Notes: generated by a model not told the origin, from the letters alone. A stretch of 12,037 nucleotides of DNA from SIG644 sp045613985 (GCA_045613985.1 JAZLCA010000007.1:1-12037); one strand, 5' to 3'; positions 1-7,798 are shown, numbered from the stretch's first letter. Program-made: numbers and translations.

Positions 1-1301
1 CCCTCGTAGCGAATGACGACGACGTCGCCCGCAACGATCTTGCCGCGGTAGATGGCCTCGATAGCCTCCTCCTCAGAGTCAAACACGCGGGCGGGACCCT
101 CGTGCTTCATCATCTCGGGAGCGACGGCCGACTGCTTGACAACACAGCCGTCGGGGGCCAGATTACCCTTGAGCACGGCAATACCACCGCTCTGGGAATA
201 GGGATTTTCAATGGGGCGGATGATCGACGGGTCGCGGTTGATCACACCCTCAAGATTCTCGCCCATGGTCTTGCCCGTGACGGTCATGACCGACAGATCG
301 AGCAGGTTCTTTTTCGTCAGCTCCTTCATGACGGCGTAGACGCCGCCGGCGCGATCGAGATCCTCCATGAAGGTGTCACCCGCAGGCGCCAGATGGCACA
401 GATTGGGTGTGCGCGCACTGATGGCGTTGGAGTAGTCCAGATCGATCTCGTAGCCTGCCTCGTGCGCAATGGCAGGCAGGTGGAGCATGGTGTTGGTCGA
501 GCAGCCCAGCGCCATATCGACCGTCTCAGCGTTTTCAAACGCGGCGTGGGTCATGATGTCGCGGGGGCGAATGTTCTTTTCGATCAGCTCCATGATCTTC
601 ATGCCGGCGTGCTTGGCCAGGCGGATGCGGGCCGACAGAGGGGCGGGAACGGTGCCGTTGCCGGGCAGAGCCATACCGATGGCCTCGGTCAGGCAGTTCA
701 TCGAGTTTGCGGTGTACATACCCGAGCAGGAGCCGCAAGAGGGGCAGGCGTTGTTTTCGTACTCTTCAACGTCACACTCATTCAGCTTGCCTGCGTGATA
801 AGCACCCACCGCCTCAAACATATGGGACAGGCAGGTGCGGCGGCCGTCATTGAGGTGTCCTGCCAGCATGGGGCCGCCCGAGCAGAAGATGGTAGGAATA
901 TTGAGACGCGCGGCGGCCATAAGCAGGCCGGGCACGTTTTTGTCACAGTTGGGGATCATGACCAGACCGTCGAAGCGGTGCGCCATGACCATAGCTTCGG
1001 TCGAGTCCGCGATCAGATCGCGGGTGACCAGCGAATATTTCATACCCACGTGTCCCATGGCGATACCGTCGCAGACGGCGATGGCGGGGAACATGACGGG
1101 GGTACCGCCGGCGGCGCGGACGCCTGCTTTGACGGCTTCGGTGATCTTATCCAGGTGCATATGACCCGGAACGATCTCGTTATGCGAGCTGACGATGCCG
1201 ACGAGGGGGCGGGACAGCTCTTCTTTGGTGTAGCCGAGAGCGTAGAGCAGGCTACGGTTGGGGGCGCGTTCGACGCCGAGTTTGATTTGATCGGAATTCA
1301 T
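1..1301 (-). CDS. ilvD: Dihydroxy-acid dehydratase, C-terminus cut by window edge
   Basis: The enzyme dehydrates 2,3-dihydroxy-isovalerate and 2,3-dihydroxy-3-methylvalerate to the 2-keto acids that precede valine/leucine and isoleucine; it is a cytosolic Fe-S enzyme. I translated the minus strand from the ATG at 1301: it begins MNSDQIKLGVERAPNRSLLY and stays open to the edge, giving 433 codons of the roughly 555 usual for the family. The three cysteines expected to hold the cluster are visible: Cys77 in AVCDGIAMGH, Cys119 in PNCDKNVPG and Cys192 in CGSCSGMYTANSMN. A GAAAGGAAA ribosome site lies about 9 nt before the ATG. The gene follows ilvB-ilvN-ilvC on the same strand but is separated from ilvC by 570 nt holding a repeat and a strong stem-loop, so it may be transcribed separately; I found no convincing promoter just upstream. 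The missing C-terminus reflects the window boundary. Confidence 0.96.
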   Translation of the reverse strand, partial: MNSDQIKLGVERAPNRSLLYALGYTKEELSRPLVGIVSSHNEIVPGHMHLDKITEAVKAGVRAAGGTPVMFPAIAVCDGIAMGHVGMKYSLVTRDLIADSTEAMVMAHRFDGLVMIPNCDKNVPGLLMAAARLNIPTIFCSGGPMLAGHLNDGRRTCLSHMFEAVGAYHAGKLNECDVEEYENNACPSCGSCSGMYTANSMNCLTEAIGMALPGNGTVPAPLSARIRLAKHAGMKIMELIEKNIRPRDIMTHAAFENAETVDMALGCSTNTMLHLPAIAHEAGYEIDLDYSNAISARTPNLCHLAPAGDTFMEDLDRAGGVYAVMKELTKKNLLDLSVMTVTGKTMGENLEGVINRDPSIIRPIENPYSQSGGIAVLKGNLAPDGCVVKQSAVAPEMMKHEGPARVFDSEEEAIEAIYRGKIVAGDVVVIRYE

Positions 1302-1339
1302 AATATTGTTTCCTTTCGGGTGGATAAGCTGAAGTTTTG

Positions 1340-1650
1340 ACAACCGTTTCTACGGACGCTCACACTGCTGCGCGCGTTCGCGGAAGGCGATTGATGTCCT
1401 TTCTTTGTCGCTGAACAAAGAAAGGACCAAAGAAAACAGATTTCGGCAAGCCGAAATCGCAAGTTTGCTTGTTCGCGGTCGCGAACATCGCGCAAAGCGC
1501 GGGCGCAAACATTGCCCGCCAAGACGTTCCCTCTTGGATCTCCCTTGGCATTGCCGCTCTTCAAAGCACATAGAGGAGAAAGACATCTACTGTCTTTCTT
1601 TATCTCTCGCCATATAGCTACCACGCGCGGCAGGCAAAGATAGCAAAAAT
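1340..1650 (+). repeat. Dispersed hairpin-rich repeat, copy A (right half missing)
   Basis: This lies in the ilvC-ilvD gap. It starts with the family terminus (ACAACCGTTTCTACGGACGC, 1340-1359). A perfect 13-bp hairpin follows, GTCCTTTCTTTGT at 1396-1408 pairing with 1415-1427 around the loop CGCTGA. Next comes an insertion of about 80 nt, absent from copies B and C, made of small inverted repeats (1439-1447/1450-1458 and 1471-1477/1480-1486). The CCAAG/CTTGG hairpin with loop ACGTTCCCT (1519-1537) and the core module (about 1551-1650) come after it. In the core, AGAAAGACA pairs with TGTCTTTCT. The mirrored right half found in B and C is absent. Short open frames here are by-products of the repeat. 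Ends are set by comparing copies and are approximate. Confidence 0.85.
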
Positions 1651-1823
1651 TTGTAACAATTCTAACATAGTGGAGCGAAAGGGTCGGGGTTCCCTGAGCT
1701 TGCGGTAGCCGATTTCGCCGCAGGCGAAATCACTACGGAACAGCGCACTCCCTTCCCCATACAGGGATAGGAGAAGTTGTCCCGGCGAGCCTTCCTTTTT
1801 TTCTTAAAAGTTTTTGAAGGGTC
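1651..1823. other. Non-coding stretch with one hairpin, between repeat A and the ilvC stem-loop
   Basis: No credible gene is seen here. The one clear structure is a hairpin, GATTTCGCC (1711-1719) with GGCGAAATC (1723-1731), extended by GTAG 1705-1708 with CTAC 1733-1736. It resembles the GATTTCGGC/GCCGAAATC hairpin inside repeat A at 1439-1458. The region could be a degraded remnant of the missing right half of repeat A, but I could not align it to that half. Confidence 0.5.
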
Positions 1824-1855
1824 GTAGGGAAACTTTTTTCAAAAAGTTTCCCTAC
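1824..1855 (-). terminator. Strong stem-loop just after ilvC, probable terminator or 3' end structure
   Basis: GTAGGGAAACTTTTT (1824-1838) is the perfect reverse complement of AAAAAGTTTCCCTAC (1841-1855): a 15-bp inverted repeat with almost no loop, starting 16 nt after the ilvC stop. No uninterrupted U-run follows directly on the minus strand, so it is not a textbook intrinsic terminator. The next bases (about 1802-1820) contain TTCAAAAACTTTT, which could pair with the inner part of the same stem instead. It could act as a terminator, an mRNA 3' end stabiliser, or both. Confidence 0.55.
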
Positions 1856-1871
1856 ATCGTTCCCCTCGTCT

Positions 1872-2891
1872 TTAATTCGAAGCGCTGTCCAGATCGGAGT
1901 CGTTCTTCCAGAGCATCTTTTCACGCAGCTCGGCGCCGACGATCTCCATGGGGTGCTTTGCCAGAGCGGCGCGCTTGGAGTTGAAGAAGCAGCGACCGTT
2001 CTTGTTTTCGGCGATCCAGCGACCGGCGAAGGTACCGTCCTGAATGTCGGACAGAACAGCCTTCATATTCTTCTTGGTCTCCTCGTAAGGAAGCACGCGG
2101 GGACCGGAGACGTACTCACCGAACTCGGCGGTATCCGAGATGGAGTAGTTCATAGCCGCAACGCCGCCCTTGTTGATCAGGTCAACGATGAGCTTCATCT
2201 CGTGGATGCACTCGAAGTAAGCGTTCTCGGGGGCATAGCCTGCCTCGACCAGCGTCTCAAAGCCGCAACGCATCAGGTCGACGACACCGCCGCAAAGAAC
2301 GGTCTGCTCGCCGAACAGGTCGGTCTCGGTCTCTTCGTTCATGGTCGTTTCCAGAATACCGGCACGTGCGCCGCCGATGCCGGCGATGTAAGCCAGCGCA
2401 AGATCGTAAGCCTTGCCGGTGGCGTTCTGCTCAACAGCGATCAGACAAGGAACACCCTTGCCGGCAACGTACTGGGAGCGAACGGTGTGGCCGGGGCCCT
2501 TGGGAGCCGCCATAAATACGTCGATGTCGGCAGGAGGAACGATCTGCTTGTAGCGGATGTTGAAGCCGTGAGCGAATGCGATCGCCTTGCCTGCACTCAG
2601 GTTGGGCTCAATGTCCTTCTTATACATATCGGCCTGTGCCTCGTCGTTGATGAGGATCATAATGATATCGGCAGCACGGGTAGCCTCGGCAACCGTCATA
2701 ACGGTAAAGCCGTCCTTTTCTGCCACAGGCCAGCTCTTGCCGCCCTTGCGCAAGCCAACGATAACGTTGCAGCCGCTGTCGCGCAGGTTGAGTGCGTGTG
2801 CGTGGCCCTGAGAGCCGTAACCGACGATGGCGATCGTCTTACCGTCAAGTCTGGAAAGATCACAGTCCTTCTCATAATACATTTTTGCCAT
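1872..2891 (-). CDS. ilvC: Ketol-acid reductoisomerase, class I
   Basis: The enzyme isomerises and reduces 2-acetolactate or 2-aceto-2-hydroxybutyrate to the dihydroxy acids used by IlvD, with Mg2+ and NADPH. From the ATG at 2891 it encodes 339 residues, normal for the short class I form. Visible are the Rossmann motif GYGSQGHAHALNLRDSG (residues 24-40), the cofactor loop LRKGGKSW (47-54, with Arg48, Lys49 and Ser53 suggesting NADPH), His108 in AHGFN, and the metal ligands Asp191/Glu195 (DLFGEQ) and Glu227/Glu231 (ECIHE). The reading frame is open further upstream, to an ATG at 2987. That start is rejected because the extension lies inside ilvN and is not family-like, while the 2891 ATG has AAGGAG (2901-2906) 9 nt before it. 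The start overlaps the end of ilvN by 20 nt, so translation is probably coupled. Confidence 0.98.
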   Translation of the reverse strand: MAKMYYEKDCDLSRLDGKTIAIVGYGSQGHAHALNLRDSGCNVIVGLRKGGKSWPVAEKDGFTVMTVAEATRAADIIMILINDEAQADMYKKDIEPNLSAGKAIAFAHGFNIRYKQIVPPADIDVFMAAPKGPGHTVRSQYVAGKGVPCLIAVEQNATGKAYDLALAYIAGIGGARAGILETTMNEETETDLFGEQTVLCGGVVDLMRCGFETLVEAGYAPENAYFECIHEMKLIVDLINKGGVAAMNYSISDTAEFGEYVSGPRVLPYEETKKNMKAVLSDIQDGTFAGRWIAENKNGRCFFNSKRAALAKHPMEIVGAELREKMLWKNDSDLDSASN

Positions 2892-3423
2892 AGTTGAATT
2901 CTCCTTTTTCTTTGGTTTCATCGTAAATGGTGTTCTGACCTCGCTCAAGAGCAATGACGCCTGTGCGGACAAGCTCCATGATCTCAAACTCCTTCAGGAT
3001 ATTTATCATGCCCTCGAGCTTTTGCTCCTCACCGATGACGGCGAGGGACAAGGTCCCGATGGAAACATCAATAATGGAAGCGCGGAAGATGTTGGCGATC
3101 TGCGTGATCTCGTTGCGCACACTCGCGTCAGGGGTACGCATCTTGATGATGATCAGCTCGCGACGAATGGACTTTTGCTCGGTCAGAATCTTGACCGAGT
3201 GAACGGGAATGAGCTTGCGCAGCTGGTTGGACAAAAGCTGCACGTGAGCGTCGTCCGTCATAACTTCAATGGTAATGCGGGAGAGATTGTCTCTGGCCGT
3301 CGTACCCACCGCCAGCGTCTCGATGTTGTATCCCTTGCGAGAAAACAGCCGCGACACCTGCGAGAGCACGCCCGCCTCGTTGTCAACCAGAACGACCAGC
3401 GTTTGTCTTTTGATCTGATCCAT
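2872..3423 (-). CDS. ilvN: Acetolactate synthase regulatory (small) subunit
   Basis: This is the partner of IlvB; it raises the activity of the catalytic subunit and gives valine feedback inhibition. It has 183 residues, typical of the longer ilvH-type small subunit: an N-terminal ACT domain (about 8-80) followed by the conserved C-terminal domain (about 85-160). In the ACT domain, DNEAGVLSQVSRLF and KGYNIETLAVG match the valine-site motif of E. coli IlvH: Asn15, Gly18 and Asn33 correspond to its Asn11, Gly14 and Asn29. Feedback inhibition by valine is therefore likely (inference). The start has an ideal AAGGAGG (3431-3437), 7 nt upstream, which overlaps the ilvB stop codon. The last codons overlap the ilvC ribosome site and start. 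The gene name could equally be ilvH. Confidence 0.97.
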   Translation of the reverse strand: MDQIKRQTLVVLVDNEAGVLSQVSRLFSRKGYNIETLAVGTTARDNLSRITIEVMTDDAHVQLLSNQLRKLIPVHSVKILTEQKSIRRELIIIKMRTPDASVRNEITQIANIFRASIIDVSIGTLSLAVIGEEQKLEGMINILKEFEIMELVRTGVIALERGQNTIYDETKEKGEFNYGKNVL

Positions 3424-3435
3424 ACAAACTCCTCC

Positions 3436-5139
3436 TTAGCAAATGATAAACTTGGTGATGGGACTGCCGCCGCCGACCATGGGACGAACCATCTCGTCCA
3501 TGTTGATGGTGCAATCAATGACGGTGCCGTGTCCCCAGGCAAGAGCGTCACGGATGGCCGCCTCGAGCTGATCGACGGTGCTTACCCGTGCGCCGCGCAG
3601 GCCGTACGCTTCGGCCAGCTTAACGAAATCCGGGGCACGGTCCAGCGTCGTCTGAGAATAATTCTTATCGTAAATGAGCGTCTGCCACTGGCGGACCATG
3701 CCCAGCACACCGTTGTTAAATACAAAGGTGATGACGGGCAGATCGTAATACTGCTCGGTGGCCAGCTCGTGGCAATTCATGCGGAAGGAGCCGTCGCCCG
3801 TGATGTGAATGACCGTCTTATCGGGATTGGCCACCTTGGCACCGATGGCGGCACCCAAGCCAAAGCCCATGGTTCCAAAGCCGCCCGAGGTCAACAGCTG
3901 ACCGGGATAAGAGAAGTGGAAGTGCTGGATGGCCCACATCTGATGCTGACCGACGTCGGTCGCCACGATGGTATCCTCGGGCACCATCTTCTGAATGGTG
4001 TTGAGGATCTGCTTGGGGGTAAGAGCGTCACCGCCCTCGTCGTAGATGGTCTCGGTCGGGAAGGAGAATACGTAATCCTTCCATTCCGTATGATTCTTTT
4101 GGTCGATTTTTTCGCTCAACAGCGACAGCACCTGCGCGGCATCGCCGACGATGTAATGATCGACCTTGACGTTTTTATTGATCTCGGCGCGGTCAATATC
4201 GACCTGAACGATCTTGGCCTGCGGCGCGAAATTGTCGGGATTGAGAGCCACGCGGTCAGAGAAACGACAGCCGATGGCGATCAGCAGATCACAGCTGGCG
4301 GCGGCGCGGTTGGAGGCCTGCGAGCCGTGCATACCCAGCATACCCGTGGCCAGCTTGCCCTCGCCGGGGTAGCCGCCCGCGCCCATCAGGGTGATGGCAA
4401 CGGGAGCGTCCATCTTTTCGGCAAAAACAGCAAACTCGTCTTGCGCGCGGCCGCGTACGACACCGCCGCCGCAGATGATCAGCGGCTTTTGAGCCTCGTC
4501 GATCATGCGGAGCATCTGGTCGATATCGTCGGCGTTGGGCTTGGGAGCTTCAAAATTGTCGGTGGCGCGCTCCTTCAGGGTTGCCAAGCGTCCGCCCTGG
4601 AAGTGACGGTCGCGGGGGAGCGGCGCAAAGTCGGCCTTCTCGGCCGTGACGTTTTTGAGAATATCGATAAACACGGGGCCGGGTCTGCCCGAGCCTGCAA
4701 TGGCAAACGCCTCGCGGACGGTATCGGCCAGCTTGTTTACGTCGCGCACCAGATAGTTGCTCTTGGTGATGGGCATGGTAATACCCGTGATATCGACCTC
4801 CTGGAAGGAATCCTTGCCGATCAGATTCTCCGCGACGTTGCAGGAGATAAACACGACGGGGGAGGAGTCCATATAGGCGGTGGCAATACCGGTGGTCAGG
4901 TTGGTGGCACCGGGGCCGGAGGTGGCAAAGCATACGCCGATCTTGCCGGTACTGCGGGCATAGCCGTCAGCGGCGTGGGCGGCGCCTTGCTCGTGGGCCG
5001 TGAGGATATGGCGAATGCCCTCACATTTATACAGCTCGTCGTAGACGTTGAGGATGGTACCGCCGGGGTAACCGAAGATGGTGTCAACGCCTTGCTCGAG
5101 CAGACATTCCATTAAGATTTTTGCACCGGTCATTTGCAT
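3436..5139 (-). CDS. ilvB: Acetolactate synthase catalytic (large) subunit, ThDP enzyme
   Basis: The enzyme condenses pyruvate with pyruvate or 2-ketobutyrate, the first common step of branched-chain amino acid synthesis. It has 567 residues, the usual length. The N-terminal ThDP domain has GYPGGTILNVYDEL and the catalytic glutamate Glu50 in TAHEQGAAHAADGYAR. A central FAD-type domain spans about 190-350 (CGGGVV near 224). The C-terminal ThDP/Mg domain contains GDGS at 448-451 and Asn475-Asn476. The tail FIIC lies directly before ilvN, 12 nt away. The first ATG (5139) has GAAAGG about 11 nt upstream; a second ATG two codons in (5133) cannot be excluded. The sequence fits anabolic, small-subunit-dependent synthase rather than the catabolic AlsS type, as expected beside ilvN. 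No T-box leader is seen in the gap upstream, which is mostly repeat B. Confidence 0.97.
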   Translation of the reverse strand: MQMTGAKILMECLLEQGVDTIFGYPGGTILNVYDELYKCEGIRHILTAHEQGAAHAADGYARSTGKIGVCFATSGPGATNLTTGIATAYMDSSPVVFISCNVAENLIGKDSFQEVDITGITMPITKSNYLVRDVNKLADTVREAFAIAGSGRPGPVFIDILKNVTAEKADFAPLPRDRHFQGGRLATLKERATDNFEAPKPNADDIDQMLRMIDEAQKPLIICGGGVVRGRAQDEFAVFAEKMDAPVAITLMGAGGYPGEGKLATGMLGMHGSQASNRAAASCDLLIAIGCRFSDRVALNPDNFAPQAKIVQVDIDRAEINKNVKVDHYIVGDAAQVLSLLSEKIDQKNHTEWKDYVFSFPTETIYDEGGDALTPKQILNTIQKMVPEDTIVATDVGQHQMWAIQHFHFSYPGQLLTSGGFGTMGFGLGAAIGAKVANPDKTVIHITGDGSFRMNCHELATEQYYDLPVITFVFNNGVLGMVRQWQTLIYDKNYSQTTLDRAPDFVKLAEAYGLRGARVSTVDQLEAAIRDALAWGHGTVIDCTINMDEMVRPMVGGGSPITKFIIC

Positions 5140-5188
5140 GGGGTGGGGTTCCTTTCGAGGAGAGATTTTTTATGTGGTGGGATTTTTT

Positions 5189-5556
5189 ACAACTGCTTCT
5201 TTTGACGCTCACACTGTGCCTTCGGCACGCGTTCGCTGTTCAGTTTTTGGTGTTCATTCTTTGCCACGCGGCAAAGAACGAACCAAGAAAACGCGCCAAG
5301 ACGTTCCCTCTTGAAACTCCCTGGCATTGCCGCTCTGCAAAGCACATCAGGAGAAAAACATATTTGTTTTAGTGCATCTCCCGCCGGTTATCCAACACGA
5401 GCGGCAGATGTGAAAAGCAAAAAGTCTTGCGGGTTTCTTAAGGGCATTAGGCCCTTAAGTGCCTTTTCTTCGCCTATTCTTTGCGGCAAGGCAAAGAATG
5501 GGCATAATTGCTTTCACCGAGCGCGCGAAGCTGGGCGAGGCTGTAGAAACGGTTGT
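5189..5556 (+). repeat. Dispersed hairpin-rich repeat, copy B (complete, both termini)
   Basis: It fills most of the metA-ilvB gap. The left end ACAACTGCTTCTTTTGACGC (5189-5208) and the right end (read inverted, ACAACCGTTTCTAC, 5543-5556) are related inverted termini. From left to right: the 14-position hairpin 5252-5265/5270-5283 with one A/C mismatch; a CAAG/CTTG hairpin with loop ACGTTCCCT (5297-5313); a core bounded by GCCGCTC (5329-5335) and GAGCGGC (5399-5405) with an AAAACA/TGTTTT hairpin inside; a 9-bp hairpin CTTAAGGGC/GCCCTTAAG (5437-5459); and the mirrored 13-bp hairpin 5472-5484/5491-5503. It has no coding capacity that survives comparison between copies. No clear target-site duplication was found at the ends. 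Confidence 0.88.
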
Positions 5557-5576
5557 TTGAAATTCAGCCTTAACTC

Positions 5577-6494
5577 TTACTGAATCTCGCTAATATCATA
5601 CGGTGTCGTCTGGTAAACAAAGTAGTTCAACCAGTTGCACCACAACAGATTCGCATGAGCGCGCCAGGTGACCAGCGGCTGCTTTTCGGGATCGTTATCG
5701 GGAAAATAATTCTTGGGGATGATGGGGTTGAGCCCCGCCGCCAGATCGCGCAGGTACTCGTTTTTGAGGGTATCGGCGTCATACTCGGAGTGTCCCGTAA
5801 TGAACACCTGACGGCCGCCGTCGGTTGCGATGGCATACACGCCCGTCTCGTCCGACGAGGACAGCAGCTTGAGCTCCGGCACAGCCAGAACGTCCTCGGT
5901 GCGCACCGTCGTATGGCGGGATTGAGGCACCATAAACACGTCGTCAAAGCCACGGAACAGAATGGATCTCTTGTAATCCACGTGATGCGGATACACGCCC
6001 GAGATCTTTTCGGGCAGCGGCACCTTCCCAATACCGTAATGGTAATACAGTCCCGCCTGCGCGCCCCAGCAAATGTGAAGCGTGCTGTGAACGTGCGTTT
6101 TGCTCCATTCCATAATGGTGCAAAGCTCGTCCCAGTATTCGACCTCCTCGAAGGGCATCTGCTCGACGGGAGCGCCCGTGATGATCAGACCGTCAAACGT
6201 CTTGTGCTTGACGTCGTCAAACGTCTTGTAAAAGGCCAGCATATGCTCCGCCGAGGTGTTTTTGGAAACGTGATCCTTGGTCTTGATCAGCTCCAGCTCG
6301 ATCTGCAAGGGCGTGTTGCCGAGCAGACGGGAGAGCTGCGTCTCGGTCTCGATCTTTTTGGGCATCAGATTGAGAAGCAGGATTTTGAGCGGACGGATGT
6401 CCTGGGTGATGGCCCGCGTCTCGGTCATAACGAAAATATTTTCGTTGGCCAGCGTCTTGACGGCCGGCAATTCGTTTGGAATTTTAATCGGCAT
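5577..6494 (-). CDS. metA: Homoserine O-acetyltransferase, MetA family
   Basis: The enzyme acylates homoserine to start methionine synthesis. It has 305 residues and covers the whole family. Catalytic residues appear at the standard numbering: Cys142 in HICWGAQAGLYYHYG, His235 and Glu237 in ITGHSEYDA. MetA proteins divide into succinyl and acetyl users by residue 111; this one has Glu111 (GAPVEQMPFEEV), the form reported for the acetyl-CoA-using Bacillus cereus enzyme, where E. coli has Gly. This fits its partner metY, which needs O-acetylhomoserine. It starts 8 nt after the metY stop, with GAGGTG 4 nt before the ATG, so the two are surely one transcript. Often annotated as homoserine O-succinyltransferase from family membership alone; acetyl use is inferred from Glu111 and context. 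Confidence 0.95.
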   Translation of the reverse strand: MPIKIPNELPAVKTLANENIFVMTETRAITQDIRPLKILLLNLMPKKIETETQLSRLLGNTPLQIELELIKTKDHVSKNTSAEHMLAFYKTFDDVKHKTFDGLIITGAPVEQMPFEEVEYWDELCTIMEWSKTHVHSTLHICWGAQAGLYYHYGIGKVPLPEKISGVYPHHVDYKRSILFRGFDDVFMVPQSRHTTVRTEDVLAVPELKLLSSSDETGVYAIATDGGRQVFITGHSEYDADTLKNEYLRDLAAGLNPIIPKNYFPDNDPEKQPLVTWRAHANLLWCNWLNYFVYQTTPYDISEIQ

Positions 6495-6502
6495 ACGTCA
6501 CC

Positions 6503-7798
6503 TCACGCGCCCAGCGCATCGAGTGCCTGACGGATGTCAGCAATCAGATCGTCGCTGTTTTCAATACCGCAGGACAGGCGGACCAGATCGGGAGATACGC
6601 CGGCGGCCGCAAGCTCTGCATCGTTCATCTGACGGTGGGTGGCACTGGCCGGGTGCAAGCAGCAGGTACGGGCATCAGCCACGTGCGTCTCGATGGCAGC
6701 CAGCTTCAGGTTGCCCATAAACTTCTCTGCCGCCGCGCGTCCACCCTTGACGCCAAAGCTGACAACACCGCAGGTGCCCTTGGGCATATATTTTTGTGCC
6801 ATGTCGTAATACTTGTCGCCCTCAAGACCGGGGTAAGTTACCCAAGCGATGCGGTCGTCGCTCTGCAAGAACTTGGCAACCGCCAGCGCGTTTTCACAGT
6901 GGCGGGCCATACGGACGTGCAGGCTTTCCAAGCCAAGATTGAGGATAAAGGCGTTCTGGGGAGACTGGATGGCACCCAAGTCGCGCATCAGCTGAGCCGT
7001 TGCCTTGGTGATGTACGCGCCCTCAATGCCGAAGCGCTCGGTGTAGGTCACGCCGTGATAGCTCTCGTCGGGGGTGCAAAGGCAGGCAAACTTTTCGGGA
7101 TACTTGGTCCAGTCAAACTTGCCGCTGTCAACGATACAACCGCCGACGGCCGCGCCGTGACCGTCCATGTACTTGGTGGTCGAGTGGGTAACGATATCCG
7201 CGCCCCACTCAAAGGGACGGCAGTTGACGGGAGTAGCAAACGTGTTATCAATGATGAGCGGAACGCCGTGGGCGTGGGCCGCCTTGGCGAACTTTTCGAT
7301 ATCCAGTACGGTCAGGGCGGGGTTGGCAATCGTTTCACCAAACACTGCCTTGGTGTTTTCACGGAAAGCGGCGTTGAGCTCTTCCTCGGTGCAGTCGGGA
7401 GAAACGAAGGTAAACTCGATGCCCATGCGCTTCATGGTGACGGCGAACAGATTGTAAGTACCGCCGTAGATGGAGGAGGAGGACACGACGTGGTCACCGG
7501 CCGAGGCAATGTTAAAGACGGCAAAAAAGCTGGCGGCCTGACCGGAGGAGGTCAGCATAGCGGCCGTACCGCCTTCCATCTCGCAGATCTTGGCGGCGAC
7601 GGAATCGTTGGTGGGATTTTGCAGACGGGAATAGAAATAGCCCGAGGCCTCCAGGTCAAACAGCTTGCCCATTTCCGCACTGCTTGCATACTTGAAGGTC
7701 GTGCTCTGGATGATGGGGATCTGACGGGGCTCTCCGTTGCCGGGGGTGTAACCGCCCTGCACGCATTTGGTTTCTATTTTGTAATTTTGATTGCTCAT
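6503..7798 (-). CDS. metY: O-acetylhomoserine sulfhydrylase (PLP enzyme)
   Basis: The enzyme makes homocysteine from O-acetylhomoserine and sulfide. It has 431 residues, the usual size for this branch of the Cys/Met PLP family (cystathionine gamma-synthases are shorter, about 380). Visible are the phosphate-binding YSR (56-58), SSGQAA (84-89), Asp184 in IIDNTFATP, and the PLP lysine Lys209 in HSTTKYMDGHG. The frame has an ATG three codons earlier (7807), but that ATG abuts the ribosome site AAGGAG (7808-7813) directly, while the ATG at 7798 is 9 nt from it, so 7798 is chosen. It is the first gene of the metY-metA unit, with a consensus promoter at 7927-7955 and a leader of about 120 nt. Direct sulfhydrylation is inferred from length, motifs and the metA partner; some activity as a gamma-synthase cannot be ruled out. 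Confidence 0.95.
   Translation of the reverse strand: MSNQNYKIETKCVQGGYTPGNGEPRQIPIIQSTTFKYASSAEMGKLFDLEASGYFYSRLQNPTNDSVAAKICEMEGGTAAMLTSSGQAASFFAVFNIASAGDHVVSSSSIYGGTYNLFAVTMKRMGIEFTFVSPDCTEEELNAAFRENTKAVFGETIANPALTVLDIEKFAKAAHAHGVPLIIDNTFATPVNCRPFEWGADIVTHSTTKYMDGHGAAVGGCIVDSGKFDWTKYPEKFACLCTPDESYHGVTYTERFGIEGAYITKATAQLMRDLGAIQSPQNAFILNLGLESLHVRMARHCENALAVAKFLQSDDRIAWVTYPGLEGDKYYDMAQKYMPKGTCGVVSFGVKGGRAAAEKFMGNLKLAAIETHVADARTCCLHPASATHRQMNDAELAAAGVSPDLVRLSCGIENSDDLIADIRQALDALGA

Noticed and set aside
1298..1624. Possible small protein genes inside repeat A on the minus strand
   Set aside because: The frames lie in the repeat. Related peptide (FFVQRQRK) also appears in copy C at 9929-10111, but the matching frame in copy B is stopped early, so this is nucleotide similarity, not a conserved protein.
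2892..2987. N-terminal extension of ilvC to the ATG at 2987
   Set aside because: The extension is entirely inside ilvN, is not family-like, and the 2891 ATG has a strong ribosome site.
3022..5115. A 697-codon open frame on the plus strand, opposite ilvB and ilvN
   Set aside because: It is antisense to two genes with clear family motifs and its translation resembles no protein family I know. GC-rich third positions leave few stops on the opposite strand.
5140..5190. An outward promoter at the left end of repeat B driving ilvB (TTGTAA and an AT-rich box)
   Set aside because: The spacing is about 14 nt and neither box is a good match to consensus.
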